From positions 62,001 to 126,000 of the forward strand of contig PYST01000044.1 of NCBI GenBank assembly GCA_003049485.1: DNA of 64,000 nucleotides. Reading direction: 5' to 3'. The translations under genes and the position numbers were made by a program. Below are positions 33,523 through 44,847 of this stretch, in pieces. The stretch's first letter is position 1. Each line of letters starts with the position of its first letter. The DNA comes from Ophioceras dolichostomum (lineage: Eukaryota; Ascomycota; Sordariomycetes; Magnaporthales; Ophioceraceae). The notes below the pieces were generated by a model. That model was given only the letters and a program-made list of their open reading frames with translations. It did not search any database and was not told the origin of the DNA.

Positions 33523-35613
33523 TCAGGTTATTATAGAGGGCTTCGATATGACGAGATCACGACCCGCTGAGGTGATGACCGGGGAGCATGGGACCATGCC
33601 CAGCCGCTCGTCGCTCTTTGTGTCCATTTCGACCGGGGGTATCCTGGGTGGCGTCGAATATGTATCTGGGGCAGCGTGCTCGTCTATTTTCCTAGTCACG
33701 GGTACTACCGGCCCATCACCCAGAGGCATCATGCCTCTAGGCCACGTCTCCAGCTCGAACGCCGTCCCCGCGTCTTCGAGGACCTGCCAAAGCGGGCATC
33801 CGGCGTGGCCACCTCGCCCGGAGTTTGAGTCTTTCCGAGCGTCTTCCCACCGCCACTCGAGATTAGGGGCGACGTGAATGTGGGACAGCTCTAGCGGCCG
33901 TCCATCTGGGTACCTGACCGGCGTGGCATCTGGACACCTGCACCAGTGGCCGAGCAAGCCGCGCTTTGCAACATCTGCAGCCGAGCGCATAATCGCCTGG
34001 GCAGCTCCCTCCCAGCGCTCGAGCGGCCTCGCCGCTGTGACCTCGGCCAGCTCCACGAACCACGTTACCTCCCCGTCATTTTCGCCGTCATGAGCCTCGA
34101 GGCTGTCACCGTCGTCGCCGTTATCGAAATCTCCGTAGAGGAGCCGCTGGGCCACGGCAAGCATCACGTATTCCCTGTCGGGTCCAAAGCGGAGTAGGAA
34201 AAGCCCAGAGTGAGCTTCATCGTAGTGGTGCTGCTCCCGCCTCGCCGGGTTGAGGTACAGTCCGATTGATCGGTCCGCGATTCGGATCTGCGAGTGACCG
34301 CCGAGGGCCTGGATCCGGCCGCGGGTTGGGTCGGTAGGGGGATCGAACGTCAGGAGACACAGGGAGCGCCCGAAGGCGCAGCGTCGAAGCCTTCTGCGTC
34401 GCTCGCAGCGGTTTGACGCCGGCTCCGGAGCCGCCGCTCCCCTGCATCTGACGTAAATGCTCATCTCACGCACAGGGATCCCAAAGGTCCCAACCGGAAG
34501 CACTGGGAGGGAGCCGCTTGCTCGCTCGTAGAGGTTCCGCCTGCCACATCGCCTGAGGGGGATAGCTAGGCGTACGTGTCTGAGAAGCTTGCGGCTCTTT
34601 CGGTCGTTTAGGAAGGAGACGTTGAGGATGGCAAGAATACCACAGGCCATGTCGACGGCCTGGATGGTGATATGCAGCCCCGAGTTCGTGAGTGCATACG
34701 GCGTCATTTCCACGCCGTGTCCTCTTGATTCCTCGTCGTACAACGTGAAACAGCTCATTGATTCGGCGAACGCGTCCGGACTCGGAGCGAGGATCGAGGT
34801 CCAGCGAGACCATGTGGCCGGGGGCGGCCTCAAAGGAGAGCCCCAACAGAAGATGGACTCGTCGTCTGAGACCTTGATGATCTGTTCCTGCAGTCGCTGG
34901 AACGCTCTTTTGCCTTCGCCGTAGAGGAGTGGCATGTTGATGTCGAAGATTCCCAGAAGGCAGTAGGCGGCGTCCTCGACGCGCTCCGTCTGTCTCTTTG
35001 CCGCCCAGGACATCTTTTGGGCGATGCTTGTGTTGGCTAGCGCCTCCCGGCCTTGGAAGTATCTGGGCTCGATCCCTGTGATCCTGGCCAAGGTTGGTGC
35101 CAATCGGGTCATGTGTTTGTTCCCGATGTATATCCAGTCTTGCGAGTAGAATCGCAACTCTTTCGGAGCGAGAAACTCTTGGAGAGTCCACCCTCTGGTG
35201 AACCAACGGCTGTTCGCAAAATGAGGGAAGTGCCGTAGAGCGTCGGACCTCCATGCCACGTCACGAGGAGGGGATTGCACGGACGGGACGTCGGCCAAGT
35301 ATGCACAACAGACGCGGGCGCCCTTATACCAGGCGTACATGGAATTGATGGCTTCGGACAGCTCGGCGCTGCTTGTCTTGTCGATGCAGCAGGTGTCGAC
35401 CCAAACATGACTGCTCGTGGACGAGCGTCTGACCTCGTCGCAGATGTGCCTGATCTTGGTATACCCGGCCTTGCGAGAAGCCTTGTCCAGATCGGCCCAG
35501 TCCTGGAACGAGACTTCATCTTTTCCCCACGTGTGCGAGAGGATGATGTAGTTGGGAATCTTATCGCCGAAGAATTCATCGATGCGAAGGGTGTGGACGT
35601 TGATGAGTCTCAT
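33523..35613 (-). CDS. HET-domain (heterokaryon incompatibility) protein
   Basis: Intronless, 696 residues from the ATG at 35613, which gives the standard MRLIN start; the frame is open to an upstream ATG at 35709 that looks spurious. All three HET-domain blocks are present: YIILSHTWGKDEVSFQDW, HVWVDTCCIDKTSSAELSEAINSMY (given here in two pieces of a continuous motif, split at CCIDK), and WFTRGWTLQEFLAP, then the conserved RVEDAAYCLLGIF and MPLLYGEG. The C-terminal 400 residues show no domain I recognise. HET proteins (HET-E, TOL and HET-6 types) trigger cell death on non-self recognition; here that is family knowledge. It overlaps nothing and is convergent with the phosphatase gene. Confidence 0.93.
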   Translation of the reverse strand: MRLINVHTLRIDEFFGDKIPNYIILSHTWGKDEVSFQDWADLDKASRKAGYTKIRHICDEVRRSSTSSHVWVDTCCIDKTSSAELSEAINSMYAWYKGARVCCAYLADVPSVQSPPRDVAWRSDALRHFPHFANSRWFTRGWTLQEFLAPKELRFYSQDWIYIGNKHMTRLAPTLARITGIEPRYFQGREALANTSIAQKMSWAAKRQTERVEDAAYCLLGIFDINMPLLYGEGKRAFQRLQEQIIKVSDDESIFCWGSPLRPPPATWSRWTSILAPSPDAFAESMSCFTLYDEESRGHGVEMTPYALTNSGLHITIQAVDMACGILAILNVSFLNDRKSRKLLRHVRLAIPLRRCGRRNLYERASGSLPVLPVGTFGIPVREMSIYVRCRGAAAPEPASNRCERRRRLRRCAFGRSLCLLTFDPPTDPTRGRIQALGGHSQIRIADRSIGLYLNPARREQHHYDEAHSGLFLLRFGPDREYVMLAVAQRLLYGDFDNGDDGDSLEAHDGENDGEVTWFVELAEVTAARPLERWEGAAQAIMRSAADVAKRGLLGHWCRCPDATPVRYPDGRPLELSHIHVAPNLEWRWEDARKDSNSGRGGHAGCPLWQVLEDAGTAFELETWPRGMMPLGDGPVVPVTRKIDEHAAPDTYSTPPRIPPVEMDTKSDERLGMVPCSPVITSAGRDLVISKPSIIT

Positions 35614-36561
35614 CTTTAGACCAATTGTTGCGGCTCGAGCCCGGCGGTGAAAAGGACTTTCGAGTGGGGACAGCCAAAGGAAAGGCGCTCTTGCTGAACG
35701 GCCAATCAATTCCGAAAAACTCCGGGAGTCAATGGAATTAACAATGAATTACCCAGGAAGGTATGCCAGATCTCAACGCGAGAGGCATTGAGGGATTATC
35801 GAGATGACTGGTACCATTCAGCTTTCAGCGTTCAGCTCAGCCTTACCCAGCCAGGACTGACACCCCTGGAATGCCGCCACTTGATTGATGCCTGCTTGAT
35901 GGTGTCCTGCGCCGCCTTCTTGAACAAGTCTGCTTCGCAACGAGGCTGTGTCAATTGTGAGGCGGTCCTCTGACGGGATTCGGATTTTCCCAATCGGACG
36001 ACGGTCTTTCTCAAGTTCACCTCCATCGCAAGATGTGGTGATCATGGATCTTCCTCTCGCCTGCCTGCCGGCGACCAGACCTGGACCAGACCCAAGGAGG
36101 CCCCACATCTCCGCCGACCACGGAGCCGACCAGGTCGGAATCCGGGCTTCAAGGACTGGGGCCAAATGGACCAAAATGGACATTGTGCACCCAAACTAAA
36201 TCCGAGTGGCCCACTTCGTAAACTATTTCGTGCAAAAGGGCCCGACCTGAGGGGCCGCTGCGCCCGTGTCGCTCATTAAGGACGGCAGATGGATGACCTC
36301 GAGGTCTTCCGGCCTGAATCAACGGCCGAAGGCCCGTGTTCGATCTGGCCGGAAGGCCACGGACGGGAAAGGTCCAAGAAACCGGGATCAGGGCCGAATA
36401 AATACATAGGTAGGTACCTACCAGGTAGGCGAGCCGGCTCTGCTCGTCTAAACCATCTCATGCCTCTCGGCAAACCAGCAAACGAGAGGGTCAAGCGCGC
36501 CCAAAATCGATACACCTCTTAATCACTAAAATAAGACACAAGCAGAAACAACGGAAGAGAA
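35614..36561. other. Intergenic between divergent HET and protease-like genes
   Basis: No gene seen. A palindrome-rich patch with TAGGTAGGTACCTACC lies at about 36408-36428. Confidence 0.5.
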
Positions 36562-37896
36562 ATGACACTGAGAGAGCTGCTGCTGACGCTCTTCGGCGTA
36601 TACGCCGGAGTTTATAGTCTGCCGTCGTCGTCTTTGATAGTAGTGACTTACAATGTTGACGAGCCTTCCCAACGAGTTCTCATTCCCGAGGAGCAGCACG
36701 CTCGATGGAGCCGGCTGCCACTCTCGGTAAGAGAAGCCAAAAGGCCTCTCGAAGAGAAGAAAACTGACCGAGTCTCTCTCACACAGCAACCATTCTCCGA
36801 CGACCTCATCTACACCGTCGAAGTCAGCGTCGGCACGCCACCACAGCGACTCCGACTGCAAATCGACATCGCATCACCCGACACCTTCCTAGACGGCGCC
36901 CCTCTTCTAACCGAATACTGCACAGACGCCCGGCACTACCACTGCGCCGAGGAGAGTATTGCGCCGTCCTCGTCTTCGAGGCCGCACATGGCCGCGGGGC
37001 GCAGGTCGGCCGAGATCCGATACGGCGGCTACCTCAACGCGACGGGCGAGGTCGAGCAGGACGTCTTCCGCCTGGGCCAGCTCCAGCAGATCGCCCAGCA
37101 GGCCTTCCTGCACGCCCACGACCTCCCCGCGCGCATCCTCTTCCGCGACCCCTGGTGCCCCGTCGACGGCATGATCGGGTTCGCGCCCTCGCCCAGCCGC
37201 GTCTCCAGCCTGAACGCGTCGAACCCCTTCCTCGCCATGGCCGAGAACGGCAGCCTGGACGTGAACCTGTTCACGCTGCGGCTGCGCGAGCCGGCCGAGC
37301 TGATGATCGGACGCATGGACACCGGCTACTTCACCCGCGAGGCGGACGACAGGGGCGAGATCGTCGTCCTGCCCATGCGGGGCTGCGGCGGCAGCAGCAG
37401 CGGCAGCAGCAACGCATGGCAGTCCCGCGCCGACAGCCTCGAGGTTGAGACCGGCCGCCTACGGTTCGAGTACGACCTCGGCGGCTCGCCGGCTGTGTTC
37501 TCCACGCGGTCGGCTTCCATTTATCTGCCTGACAAGGTCGCGGAGTCGCTGACGAACATCCTGGGCTTCGAGGACCACCTCCACCTGCCTCCCTCGGTCG
37601 CGTGCGACAGGCGCACCGACATGCCCGACCTGACCTTCAACCTCGACGGAAGGAGGCTGACCATCAGCGCGTACGACTACACGCTGAGCGTCTTCGTCGC
37701 CGAGGGAGCGCCCAGGCGCTGCCTGTCCGTCTTCAAGCCCACCAGCCTGTTGGACGACGAAGAGGCGGGGCAGCGGACCGAAGGGATCATCCTCGGGTCT
37801 GCGTTCCTTAGGGCGTTTTATTCTATTTTTGATCTGGACACCAGGACCATAGGCCGTGGGTCAAACCGCCCCTCTCCTCTTCGAGGAGACTGTTGA
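36562..37896 (+). CDS. Pepsin-like protein with lost second catalytic Asp (predicted inactive)
   Basis: Single exon, 444 residues, with a short signal peptide (LRELLLTLFGVYAGVYS). Pepsin-fold markers are present: YTVEVSVGTPPQRLRLQ, DGMIGFAPS, LMIGRMDTGYF, GIILGSAFLRAFYSIFDL. The first active-site motif reads IDIASPD (Asp102 kept, Thr and Gly replaced) and the second reads VFSTRSAS, where the Asp of DTGS is Ser314. With one catalytic Asp gone, A1-type proteolysis is not expected. The frame is intact and codon-biased like its neighbours, so it seems to be a kept pseudoenzyme rather than a pseudogene. Possible roles are inhibitor, binding protein or cell-wall-associated decoy; none is shown. An active relative lies 5.5 kb away on the other strand. 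Confidence 0.8.
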   Translation: MTLRELLLTLFGVYAGVYSLPSSSLIVVTYNVDEPSQRVLIPEEQHARWSRLPLSVREAKRPLEEKKTDRVSLTQQPFSDDLIYTVEVSVGTPPQRLRLQIDIASPDTFLDGAPLLTEYCTDARHYHCAEESIAPSSSSRPHMAAGRRSAEIRYGGYLNATGEVEQDVFRLGQLQQIAQQAFLHAHDLPARILFRDPWCPVDGMIGFAPSPSRVSSLNASNPFLAMAENGSLDVNLFTLRLREPAELMIGRMDTGYFTREADDRGEIVVLPMRGCGGSSSGSSNAWQSRADSLEVETGRLRFEYDLGGSPAVFSTRSASIYLPDKVAESLTNILGFEDHLHLPPSVACDRRTDMPDLTFNLDGRRLTISAYDYTLSVFVAEGAPRRCLSVFKPTSLLDDEEAGQRTEGIILGSAFLRAFYSIFDLDTRTIGRGSNRPSPLRGDC

Positions 37897-38430
37897 TTTC
37901 ACGTAGACGGACACTACTGACTGATAGAAACCATATGCAGTTATCAAACTTGCTCCTATGACGCCTCTCTGCTAAAAGGACCAAGACAAAAAGAGTTCTC
38001 TAGCCTCTTGCTGATTTTGACGGCGAATTGAAGAAACGGGATGTCGAAACACTGCGACAGGCGGGGCAAAGAAGGGATGTGAAACAGGAGGTTCCGTGTA
38101 GGCTAGTAGTTTTATGGCGTTTGGGTACCTTGGAAGGGATACCAATAGTTATCAAGGGGGAGGTCTGGATCTTCAGTTCAATTCTGACACAACGACATCA
38201 TGTTTGAAAGATTCAGTTGTCCGATGAAGGTTTCCCCTGATAATGTTGGCACTGCTGTGCTCCCTCACTGAGTCTGTGTCAGCCTGCCAGGCTAAATAAA
38301 AAAGCCCCGCATCCGAGTGCGGGGTAGCTACAGCGATTCTTGTCGAGAAGGCCCAAGCTTCAGTTAACACAAGGGACTTAAAAAAAAAATCTCTGACCCA
38401 ACCTGCCTGCTTCACTCCTGAGCAGCAACC
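37897..38430. other. Intergenic, contains a strong hairpin
   Basis: No gene seen between the protease-like protein and the EIF1AD-like gene; a GC-rich hairpin is described separately. Confidence 0.5.
38305..38324. other. Perfect 7-bp GC-rich hairpin next to an A run
   Basis: CCCCGCA pairs with TGCGGGG around a 6-nt loop, and six A residues with an AT-rich tract lie immediately before it on the plus strand. Read on the minus strand it has the exact shape of a bacterial intrinsic terminator. In a fungal nucleus it cannot be assumed to work as one. It lies 107 bp before the EIF1AD-like start codon and may fall in that gene's 5' leader. Confidence 0.5.
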
Positions 38431-39015
38431 ATGGGCCGACCAAAGCGCAACATCCAAGCGGCAGCCGAAGAGTCGACGACGCCGCCCGACTCGCTTGCGC
38501 CCACGCAATCGATCGCCCAAGTAGTAAAAGCCGAGGGAAATAGCCTGTACACCTGCGCGCTCCCGGCCAGCAGCACAGGCGCTGGCGGCGGCGGAAAGAA
38601 TACGGTCCTGGTCGAGCTCGCGTCGAGGTTCCGGAACACGATCTGGATCAAGAGGGGCGGGTACGTGCTGGTGGAGATCGGGCCTGAGAAGAAGGAGAAG
38701 GGAAACAAGGTGGACGGCGATATCGTTAACGTCGTGCGCGACGAGCGGGGATGGAGGAAACAGTCTTACTGGTGAGTCTTGTTTGTCGCGCTGGCGGTGT
38801 GGTATTGCGTGGTGTGGCGATGGTCTAGGGAGCGATTGTTTTCCCCTTGCCTCTATGGGATCGGCTGTCTATACCTATGGTGTTAGCTAACAACAGGACA
38901 TCTCACACTGCACAGGCCGAAGGAGTTTGCGAAGAGTAGGAGTTTAGAGGATAGTGACGAGGACGAGTCAAACGTGGGCAAGATGCCACCGTCAGATTCA
39001 GAAGAAGACGAATAA
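38431..39015 (+). CDS. EIF1AD-like (eIF1A/S1-like OB-fold) RNA-binding protein
   Basis: Exons 38431-38771 and 38916-39015 (intron GTGAGT..CACAG with TAGCTAACAAC branch site) give 146 residues. The OB-fold core is recognisable as the EIF1AD branch of the eIF1A family: VVKAEGNSLYTC, LVELASRFRNTIWIKRGGYV, then a D/E-rich C-terminus (SDEDESN, SDSEEDE). Human EIF1AD is a nuclear protein linked to 40S maturation; the fungal version is uncharacterised. The basic N-terminus (MGRPKRN) could aid nuclear import. It is convergent with ALG3, 78 bp between stop codons. The splice makes the conserved SYW-PKEF junction. Confidence 0.85.
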
Positions 39016-39093
39016 ATGAGAAGTCCACACCGGATATGGCTCAAGGCACAAAAAAGTGGTTCATTGTAGAAGAAGGCTCGTCAAAACTACCAC

Positions 39094-40674
39094 TCAACTG
39101 CTCCTGCCAGTCGACTTATCCTCTGCCGCTCTGGCGGACTCGGTTCGCACAGGCTCGAATTCCTCCTTCGCCCCCGCCAGGACCGCAGCAGTCGTAACAG
39201 CCATAACGCCGACGACGACCCCAGAGCTGACCGGCGTGCTCGGGTAGATATTCCACGCCCACTCCTGGAGCGCCCACAGCGCGTACAGCAGAACAGGATG
39301 CACCCCGCTCCGCCACAGCAGGTACGGCGTCGTCCAGGCGAGGTACGCGTAGAACTGGTAGTGCAGCGAGCGCGCGAACAACAACCCGACCAGGATAGCG
39401 CTGAGCACCGACGTGAGCACGTAACGCGGAGTCACCGCCCCTGCGACGCGCCTCGCCTCCTCCTCCGTGGCGAACGGGGACCTGTTCCCGCCGCTCAGCA
39501 AGATCGGCGTCGCGATCTGCAGCAGCGTCTTCCGCGTCGGCCTCAGCCACCTCGTCGTCACGAACGCCAGCAGCACCGAGACGTGTAGCGCGAGTAGCGT
39601 CGCCGAGAACCCCTTGCTCAGGAACACTTCTTCGCCTACGAACCGCCAGTTGACCGTCCACTTGAACAGGAATCGCCGCGAGAGCTCAAACGCCCTCCCC
39701 AGGTACCCCCACAGGCTCGTTCTCATAAAAGGTAGACCGAGCAGTACCTGCAGCTCTGCCATGGTGAGGGCGACGCGCAGGGCGCCGCCGAGGCCGCGGC
39801 CGAGGAAGACCACGAGCCCAACGGCGGGGAGGCCGAGGAGGAGCGACATCTTGACGGAGACTCCCAGGGAGTACGCGAGCCCGCCGAGGGTCCAGGAGCG
39901 GCGCTGGAGGAAGAAGATGGCGAGCCAGAGGAAGAAGACGGCGAGGCAGTCGTTGAAGCAACGGAGGACGAAAATGCTGTGGAGGCGCTTTGAGAGGACG
40001 AGGAGGGGGAGGATGTAGGGCGGGGCCTGTGTATCGGAGCAGAGATAGGTGAATAAGTAATTGTTAGCCGTGCTTTATGTCCTGATCTCGATGCGGCGAA
40101 ATTATAGCCTGCGAAGAAAGGGGGTCTTCCTTGCCTTCGCTTGTGCATAGCACGCCATCACCAACCCCAAAGTGACCATGTACAGCGCCGCGAAGATCTT
40201 TTGCGCGAGGAAGATGTCCGTTCCCTTGTCGGTGAGGTAGTACAGAGCCGTGTAGATGTATACGTGGCCGGCCGGGTAGACGAGCGGGCCGGTGCCGCCT
40301 TGGATCTTGGTGTAGTCGCGCTCGCCCGAGACGACCTGCGAGACCTGCTGCATGTAGGCCTCCCAGTCGATTTCGGTATCTGCAGAAGAAGGACGGGATT
40401 GCGGCGGCGTTAGCAGAGAATCGGAGAGCAATTGGCCCAGGCAGGTCTTCAATGGGCTGCCGCTGCTTCGGGGAGGCGGTTAGATTCGGGGAGCTGTGGG
40501 AGCTGTGGCTGGGCGGGACGCACAGGGGACCTTCCAGATGATCAGCGCACACAGCGCCGCGTCGACGGCCAGCAGAGCGGGCGCGACGAGGCGAGAGAGG
40601 AAATGGCGGCCGTTCGCGACATCGAGGGCTAGCTGGACCGCTTGCGCGGGTAATGAACGTTGGTTTTCGGCCAT
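39094..40674 (-). CDS. ALG3: Dol-P-Man:Man5GlcNAc2-PP-Dol alpha-1,3-mannosyltransferase
   Basis: Exons 40674-40524, 40379-40135 and 40026-39094 total 1,329 nt (442 residues), the usual ALG3 size. This multi-span ER enzyme adds the first lumenal mannose to the dolichol-linked N-glycan precursor. Hallmarks: [69 protein letters not shown] and [12 protein letters not shown]. Intron 1 is GTGCGT..TGCAG. Intron 2 (40134-40027) has no GT anywhere that keeps the protein; only a GC donor (AAG|GCAAGG) with the ACACAG acceptor restores the conserved QAK-APPYILP junction, so it is a GC-AG intron. The C-terminal tail is Ser/Arg-rich without an obvious retrieval signal. Confidence 0.93.
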
Positions 40675-41103
40675 GCTGTTGCCATTGAGTTGATCAATAG
40701 CTGGTCACAGAGGGTGGTGTGGTGTGTGGGAACGGTTCTGGTGTCATTTGGGGCAAACGAAGCTGGAGTTGGAGCTGGTGTGGGGCCTTGCGATGAAATA
40801 CAGCGCAGGTCCCCTAAGCACCCGCGCTCATCAACCTACCCTACGAAGCACACAAAGGGAGATCCTTCCCGCAACAACCGCGTCGGTGTAACTTTCAATG
40901 ATATGTTTCAAGCAGAAATATGCTACCACTTCTGTTCAGACCTGCGATGTGGTCACAGTCCCGAAATGGAAACATCAGTCGTACTCTCTGAAGCTTCCAA
41001 CTCATGATCGATCACTCCATCTTAGCCCCTTTATTGGTATCCAAGGGCCACCAATCCTGATCGTTATTCCACCACGCCCTCCCAGCCAAGCACTACATGT
41101 ATC
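40675..41103. other. Intergenic, ALG3 promoter
   Basis: Between the ALG3 start and the D-amino-acid oxidase stop; no gene seen. Confidence 0.5.
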
Positions 41104-42541
41104 CTATAGCTTCGCCTTAACCCCCCTCCCCATCTCCCCCAGCACCTCATCCACCAGCTCAACCACCCTCTCCGCGCAGCCATACGACCCCTGATACCCC
41201 CACCCGCCATGTCCGTAGTTATGCACCACCCACGTCCCTCTGGCCCCTCCTTCTTCTCCGTCCCCCTTCTTGACGACCAGCTCCTTCTCGATCCTCACAC
41301 CTCCCTCCCTCGCCGGCCTGAACCCGACCCCATGCCGTATCACATCCAAGCCCGCCACGCCTTTGCCTCCTCCTCCTCCGACAATCTCAGGACACAGCTC
41401 TACCACGCGCTGCATGATCCTTGTCGCCAGGTTCGGGTCCGGGTTCGGATCCCAGCTGCCCTTCTGATAGCACCCTCCCAGGACTGTCCCGCCTCCCCCA
41501 GCGCGCATCATCGTGTACAGCATCTCATCCTCCCGCGATGACCCCCCTTTGCGCTCGCCAACAACAACAACACCGTCCGTGGCGTGCATCATAGGTAGCT
41601 CGTTCCTCACCACCACGATCTGGCCCCTGGCCGGGTACACCTTTTTATCCTCCACGCCCCCCAAGCGGCACGACAGGATGCCCGTCGCGTTGACAACCAC
41701 GTCTGCCAGTTTTTCGCTCCCGGCATGGCTGAGACGCGCCGCGTCGGCGATGTGCGAGACGACCGCCCGACGGAGCACGACGCCGTGAGCGAGGCACTGC
41801 CCCGCCAGCCAGGGGAGATACAGCGCCGTGTTGATGCACACGGACGTGAACTCGCTGCCGGACGCCGTGCCGGCCGGCAGCTTGGCGGCGGGGATGGGGC
41901 GGAAGTCCGGGAACAGCTGGCTGTACCACGGGTGCGGGTCGAAGAGGGACCAGTCCGTTGCGGGCTTGGAGCCGGCGGGGGGGATGCGGGCTAGGACGCG
42001 GGTTTCTGAGGGGATTGATTGAGGGGGTAAGAAGGGGGAAAATGTCAGCGATGTCGTTTGCTAAGGGTAGGTGGATGGATGTTAGGGCCGCCGGTGAATT
42101 ACTCTGGAAGTGGATCCCCGCTTCCGGGACCTCGGCGGCTAGACGTCGGAGCTCCGGCCAGGTGCGCCGTTCCCAACGGCTATCGGCGGCGGTGGCCATC
42201 CTACGTACCGCCTCACGGGCGAGGCGAGTCAGCTGCGTTTCCACGTATGCATCCGTGGCCCGGAGCCTCGGGTGAGTGATAGGGTCGTCTTCGTTAGTTC
42301 TCACGGCATGAAGTTTGCTCCGGCCCATGGCGACGTGTATTCGGCGTCGTAGTCGCCTGGCATGTGCTTGGCCACGACGGTCACGACATTCTCCTTGTTC
42401 TTGGCCAGTAGGAGCGCCGATGTGAGTCCTGAGACTCCGGCTCTGGAGCGATGGACCAAAGAATCATCAGCTGGAGCCCTCAGCAGCATAGCAGATGAAC
42501 AGGAGAGGGCACACGAACCCAACCACGACGATTTTAGGCAT
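41104..42541 (-). CDS. D-amino-acid oxidase, peroxisomal
   Basis: Exons 42541-42519, 42442-42305, 42200-42103 and 42005-41104 total 1,161 nt (386 residues). It oxidatively deaminates D-amino acids with FAD, giving 2-oxo acid, ammonia and H2O2. The N-terminal FAD motif KIVVVGAGVSGLTSALLLA is assembled across intron 1 (GTTCGT..CCAG), and SPWAGANFMPM across intron 2 (GTGAGA..GTAG). Later DAAO marks are VVVNATGILS, YPARGQIVVV, the substrate-site region DVIRHGVGFRPAREGG, and the NYGHGGWGYQGSYGCAE C-terminal signature. The last three residues are AKL, a PTS1 peroxisome signal, fitting an H2O2-making oxidase. Exon 4 starts after a 97-nt intron (GTAATT..CTCAG). Splice sites were chosen to restore conserved motifs. 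Confidence 0.93.
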
Positions 42542-43278
42542 TTCTGTTTATTACTCTTCCGTCGTCGACTTGCGAGGGTGGGAATTGCTATGCGTGTGAC
42601 TGCCTTCTAGCTATGCTCGATGGAGCATTCCAGACAGAGCGGAGCCGGAGGGAGAAGGAGCTTCGACTTATAAGCTCAACCAATGATCCCCGCACCGATC
42701 GCGGACTATCACAGCTGCATCTGGAAGCCGGATATCGTTGTACAATACAGGCAGGTACAGCCCCGAGCTCCGCTCCAGCACAGAGTAGCAGAGCGTAGGT
42801 CCAGCGTTCGGTACCACCCGATCCATGTTGAGAAACGGATTCACGCCAAAGGGCGAGGAGCCCGAAAGCTCCCCGATCGCTTCCGCCCACCCCACAAAGC
42901 TGCAGATGCACCATAAAGCGGAGGTTTCTGGAATCTATATTCCAGATCCATTTTCACAATGTGTGCACCACGGTAGACGGATAGTCTGTCCTTTGACTCA
43001 TTCAACAGGCAGAGATGTTATCGCAAGGGCGCAATGTGGCAGAAGCTTGCAGAGGTTTTCGTCTATGTGCTGTCGATGCCAATTTGGCAACACATACGCG
43101 CTAAAAGCCGCGAGGTCTATCAGATTCTGGGAATGGCACCGCCCCCGTCTATCGAAACAGAATTACAGCACTTGACACCTACTACCCGAGTATTAAGCAC
43201 TGCTGTTCTAATCTCTATCCTCAACTTGCGCCATAGAGCGACTGAGTGCAGCCGGCAAGACCACCACATCCACCAGAT
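42542..43278. other. Intergenic, D-amino-acid oxidase promoter
   Basis: A 75-codon minus-strand frame at 42668-42895 (GELSGSSPFGVNPFLNMD) reads somewhat like protein but has no family match I know. Nothing else was seen. Confidence 0.4.

Positions 43279-44847
<1,569 letters not shown>

Noticed and set aside
42668..42895. Protein-like 75-codon minus-strand frame upstream of D-amino-acid oxidase
   Set aside because: Too short, no homology that I recognise, no splice partner found; noted only as intergenic content.
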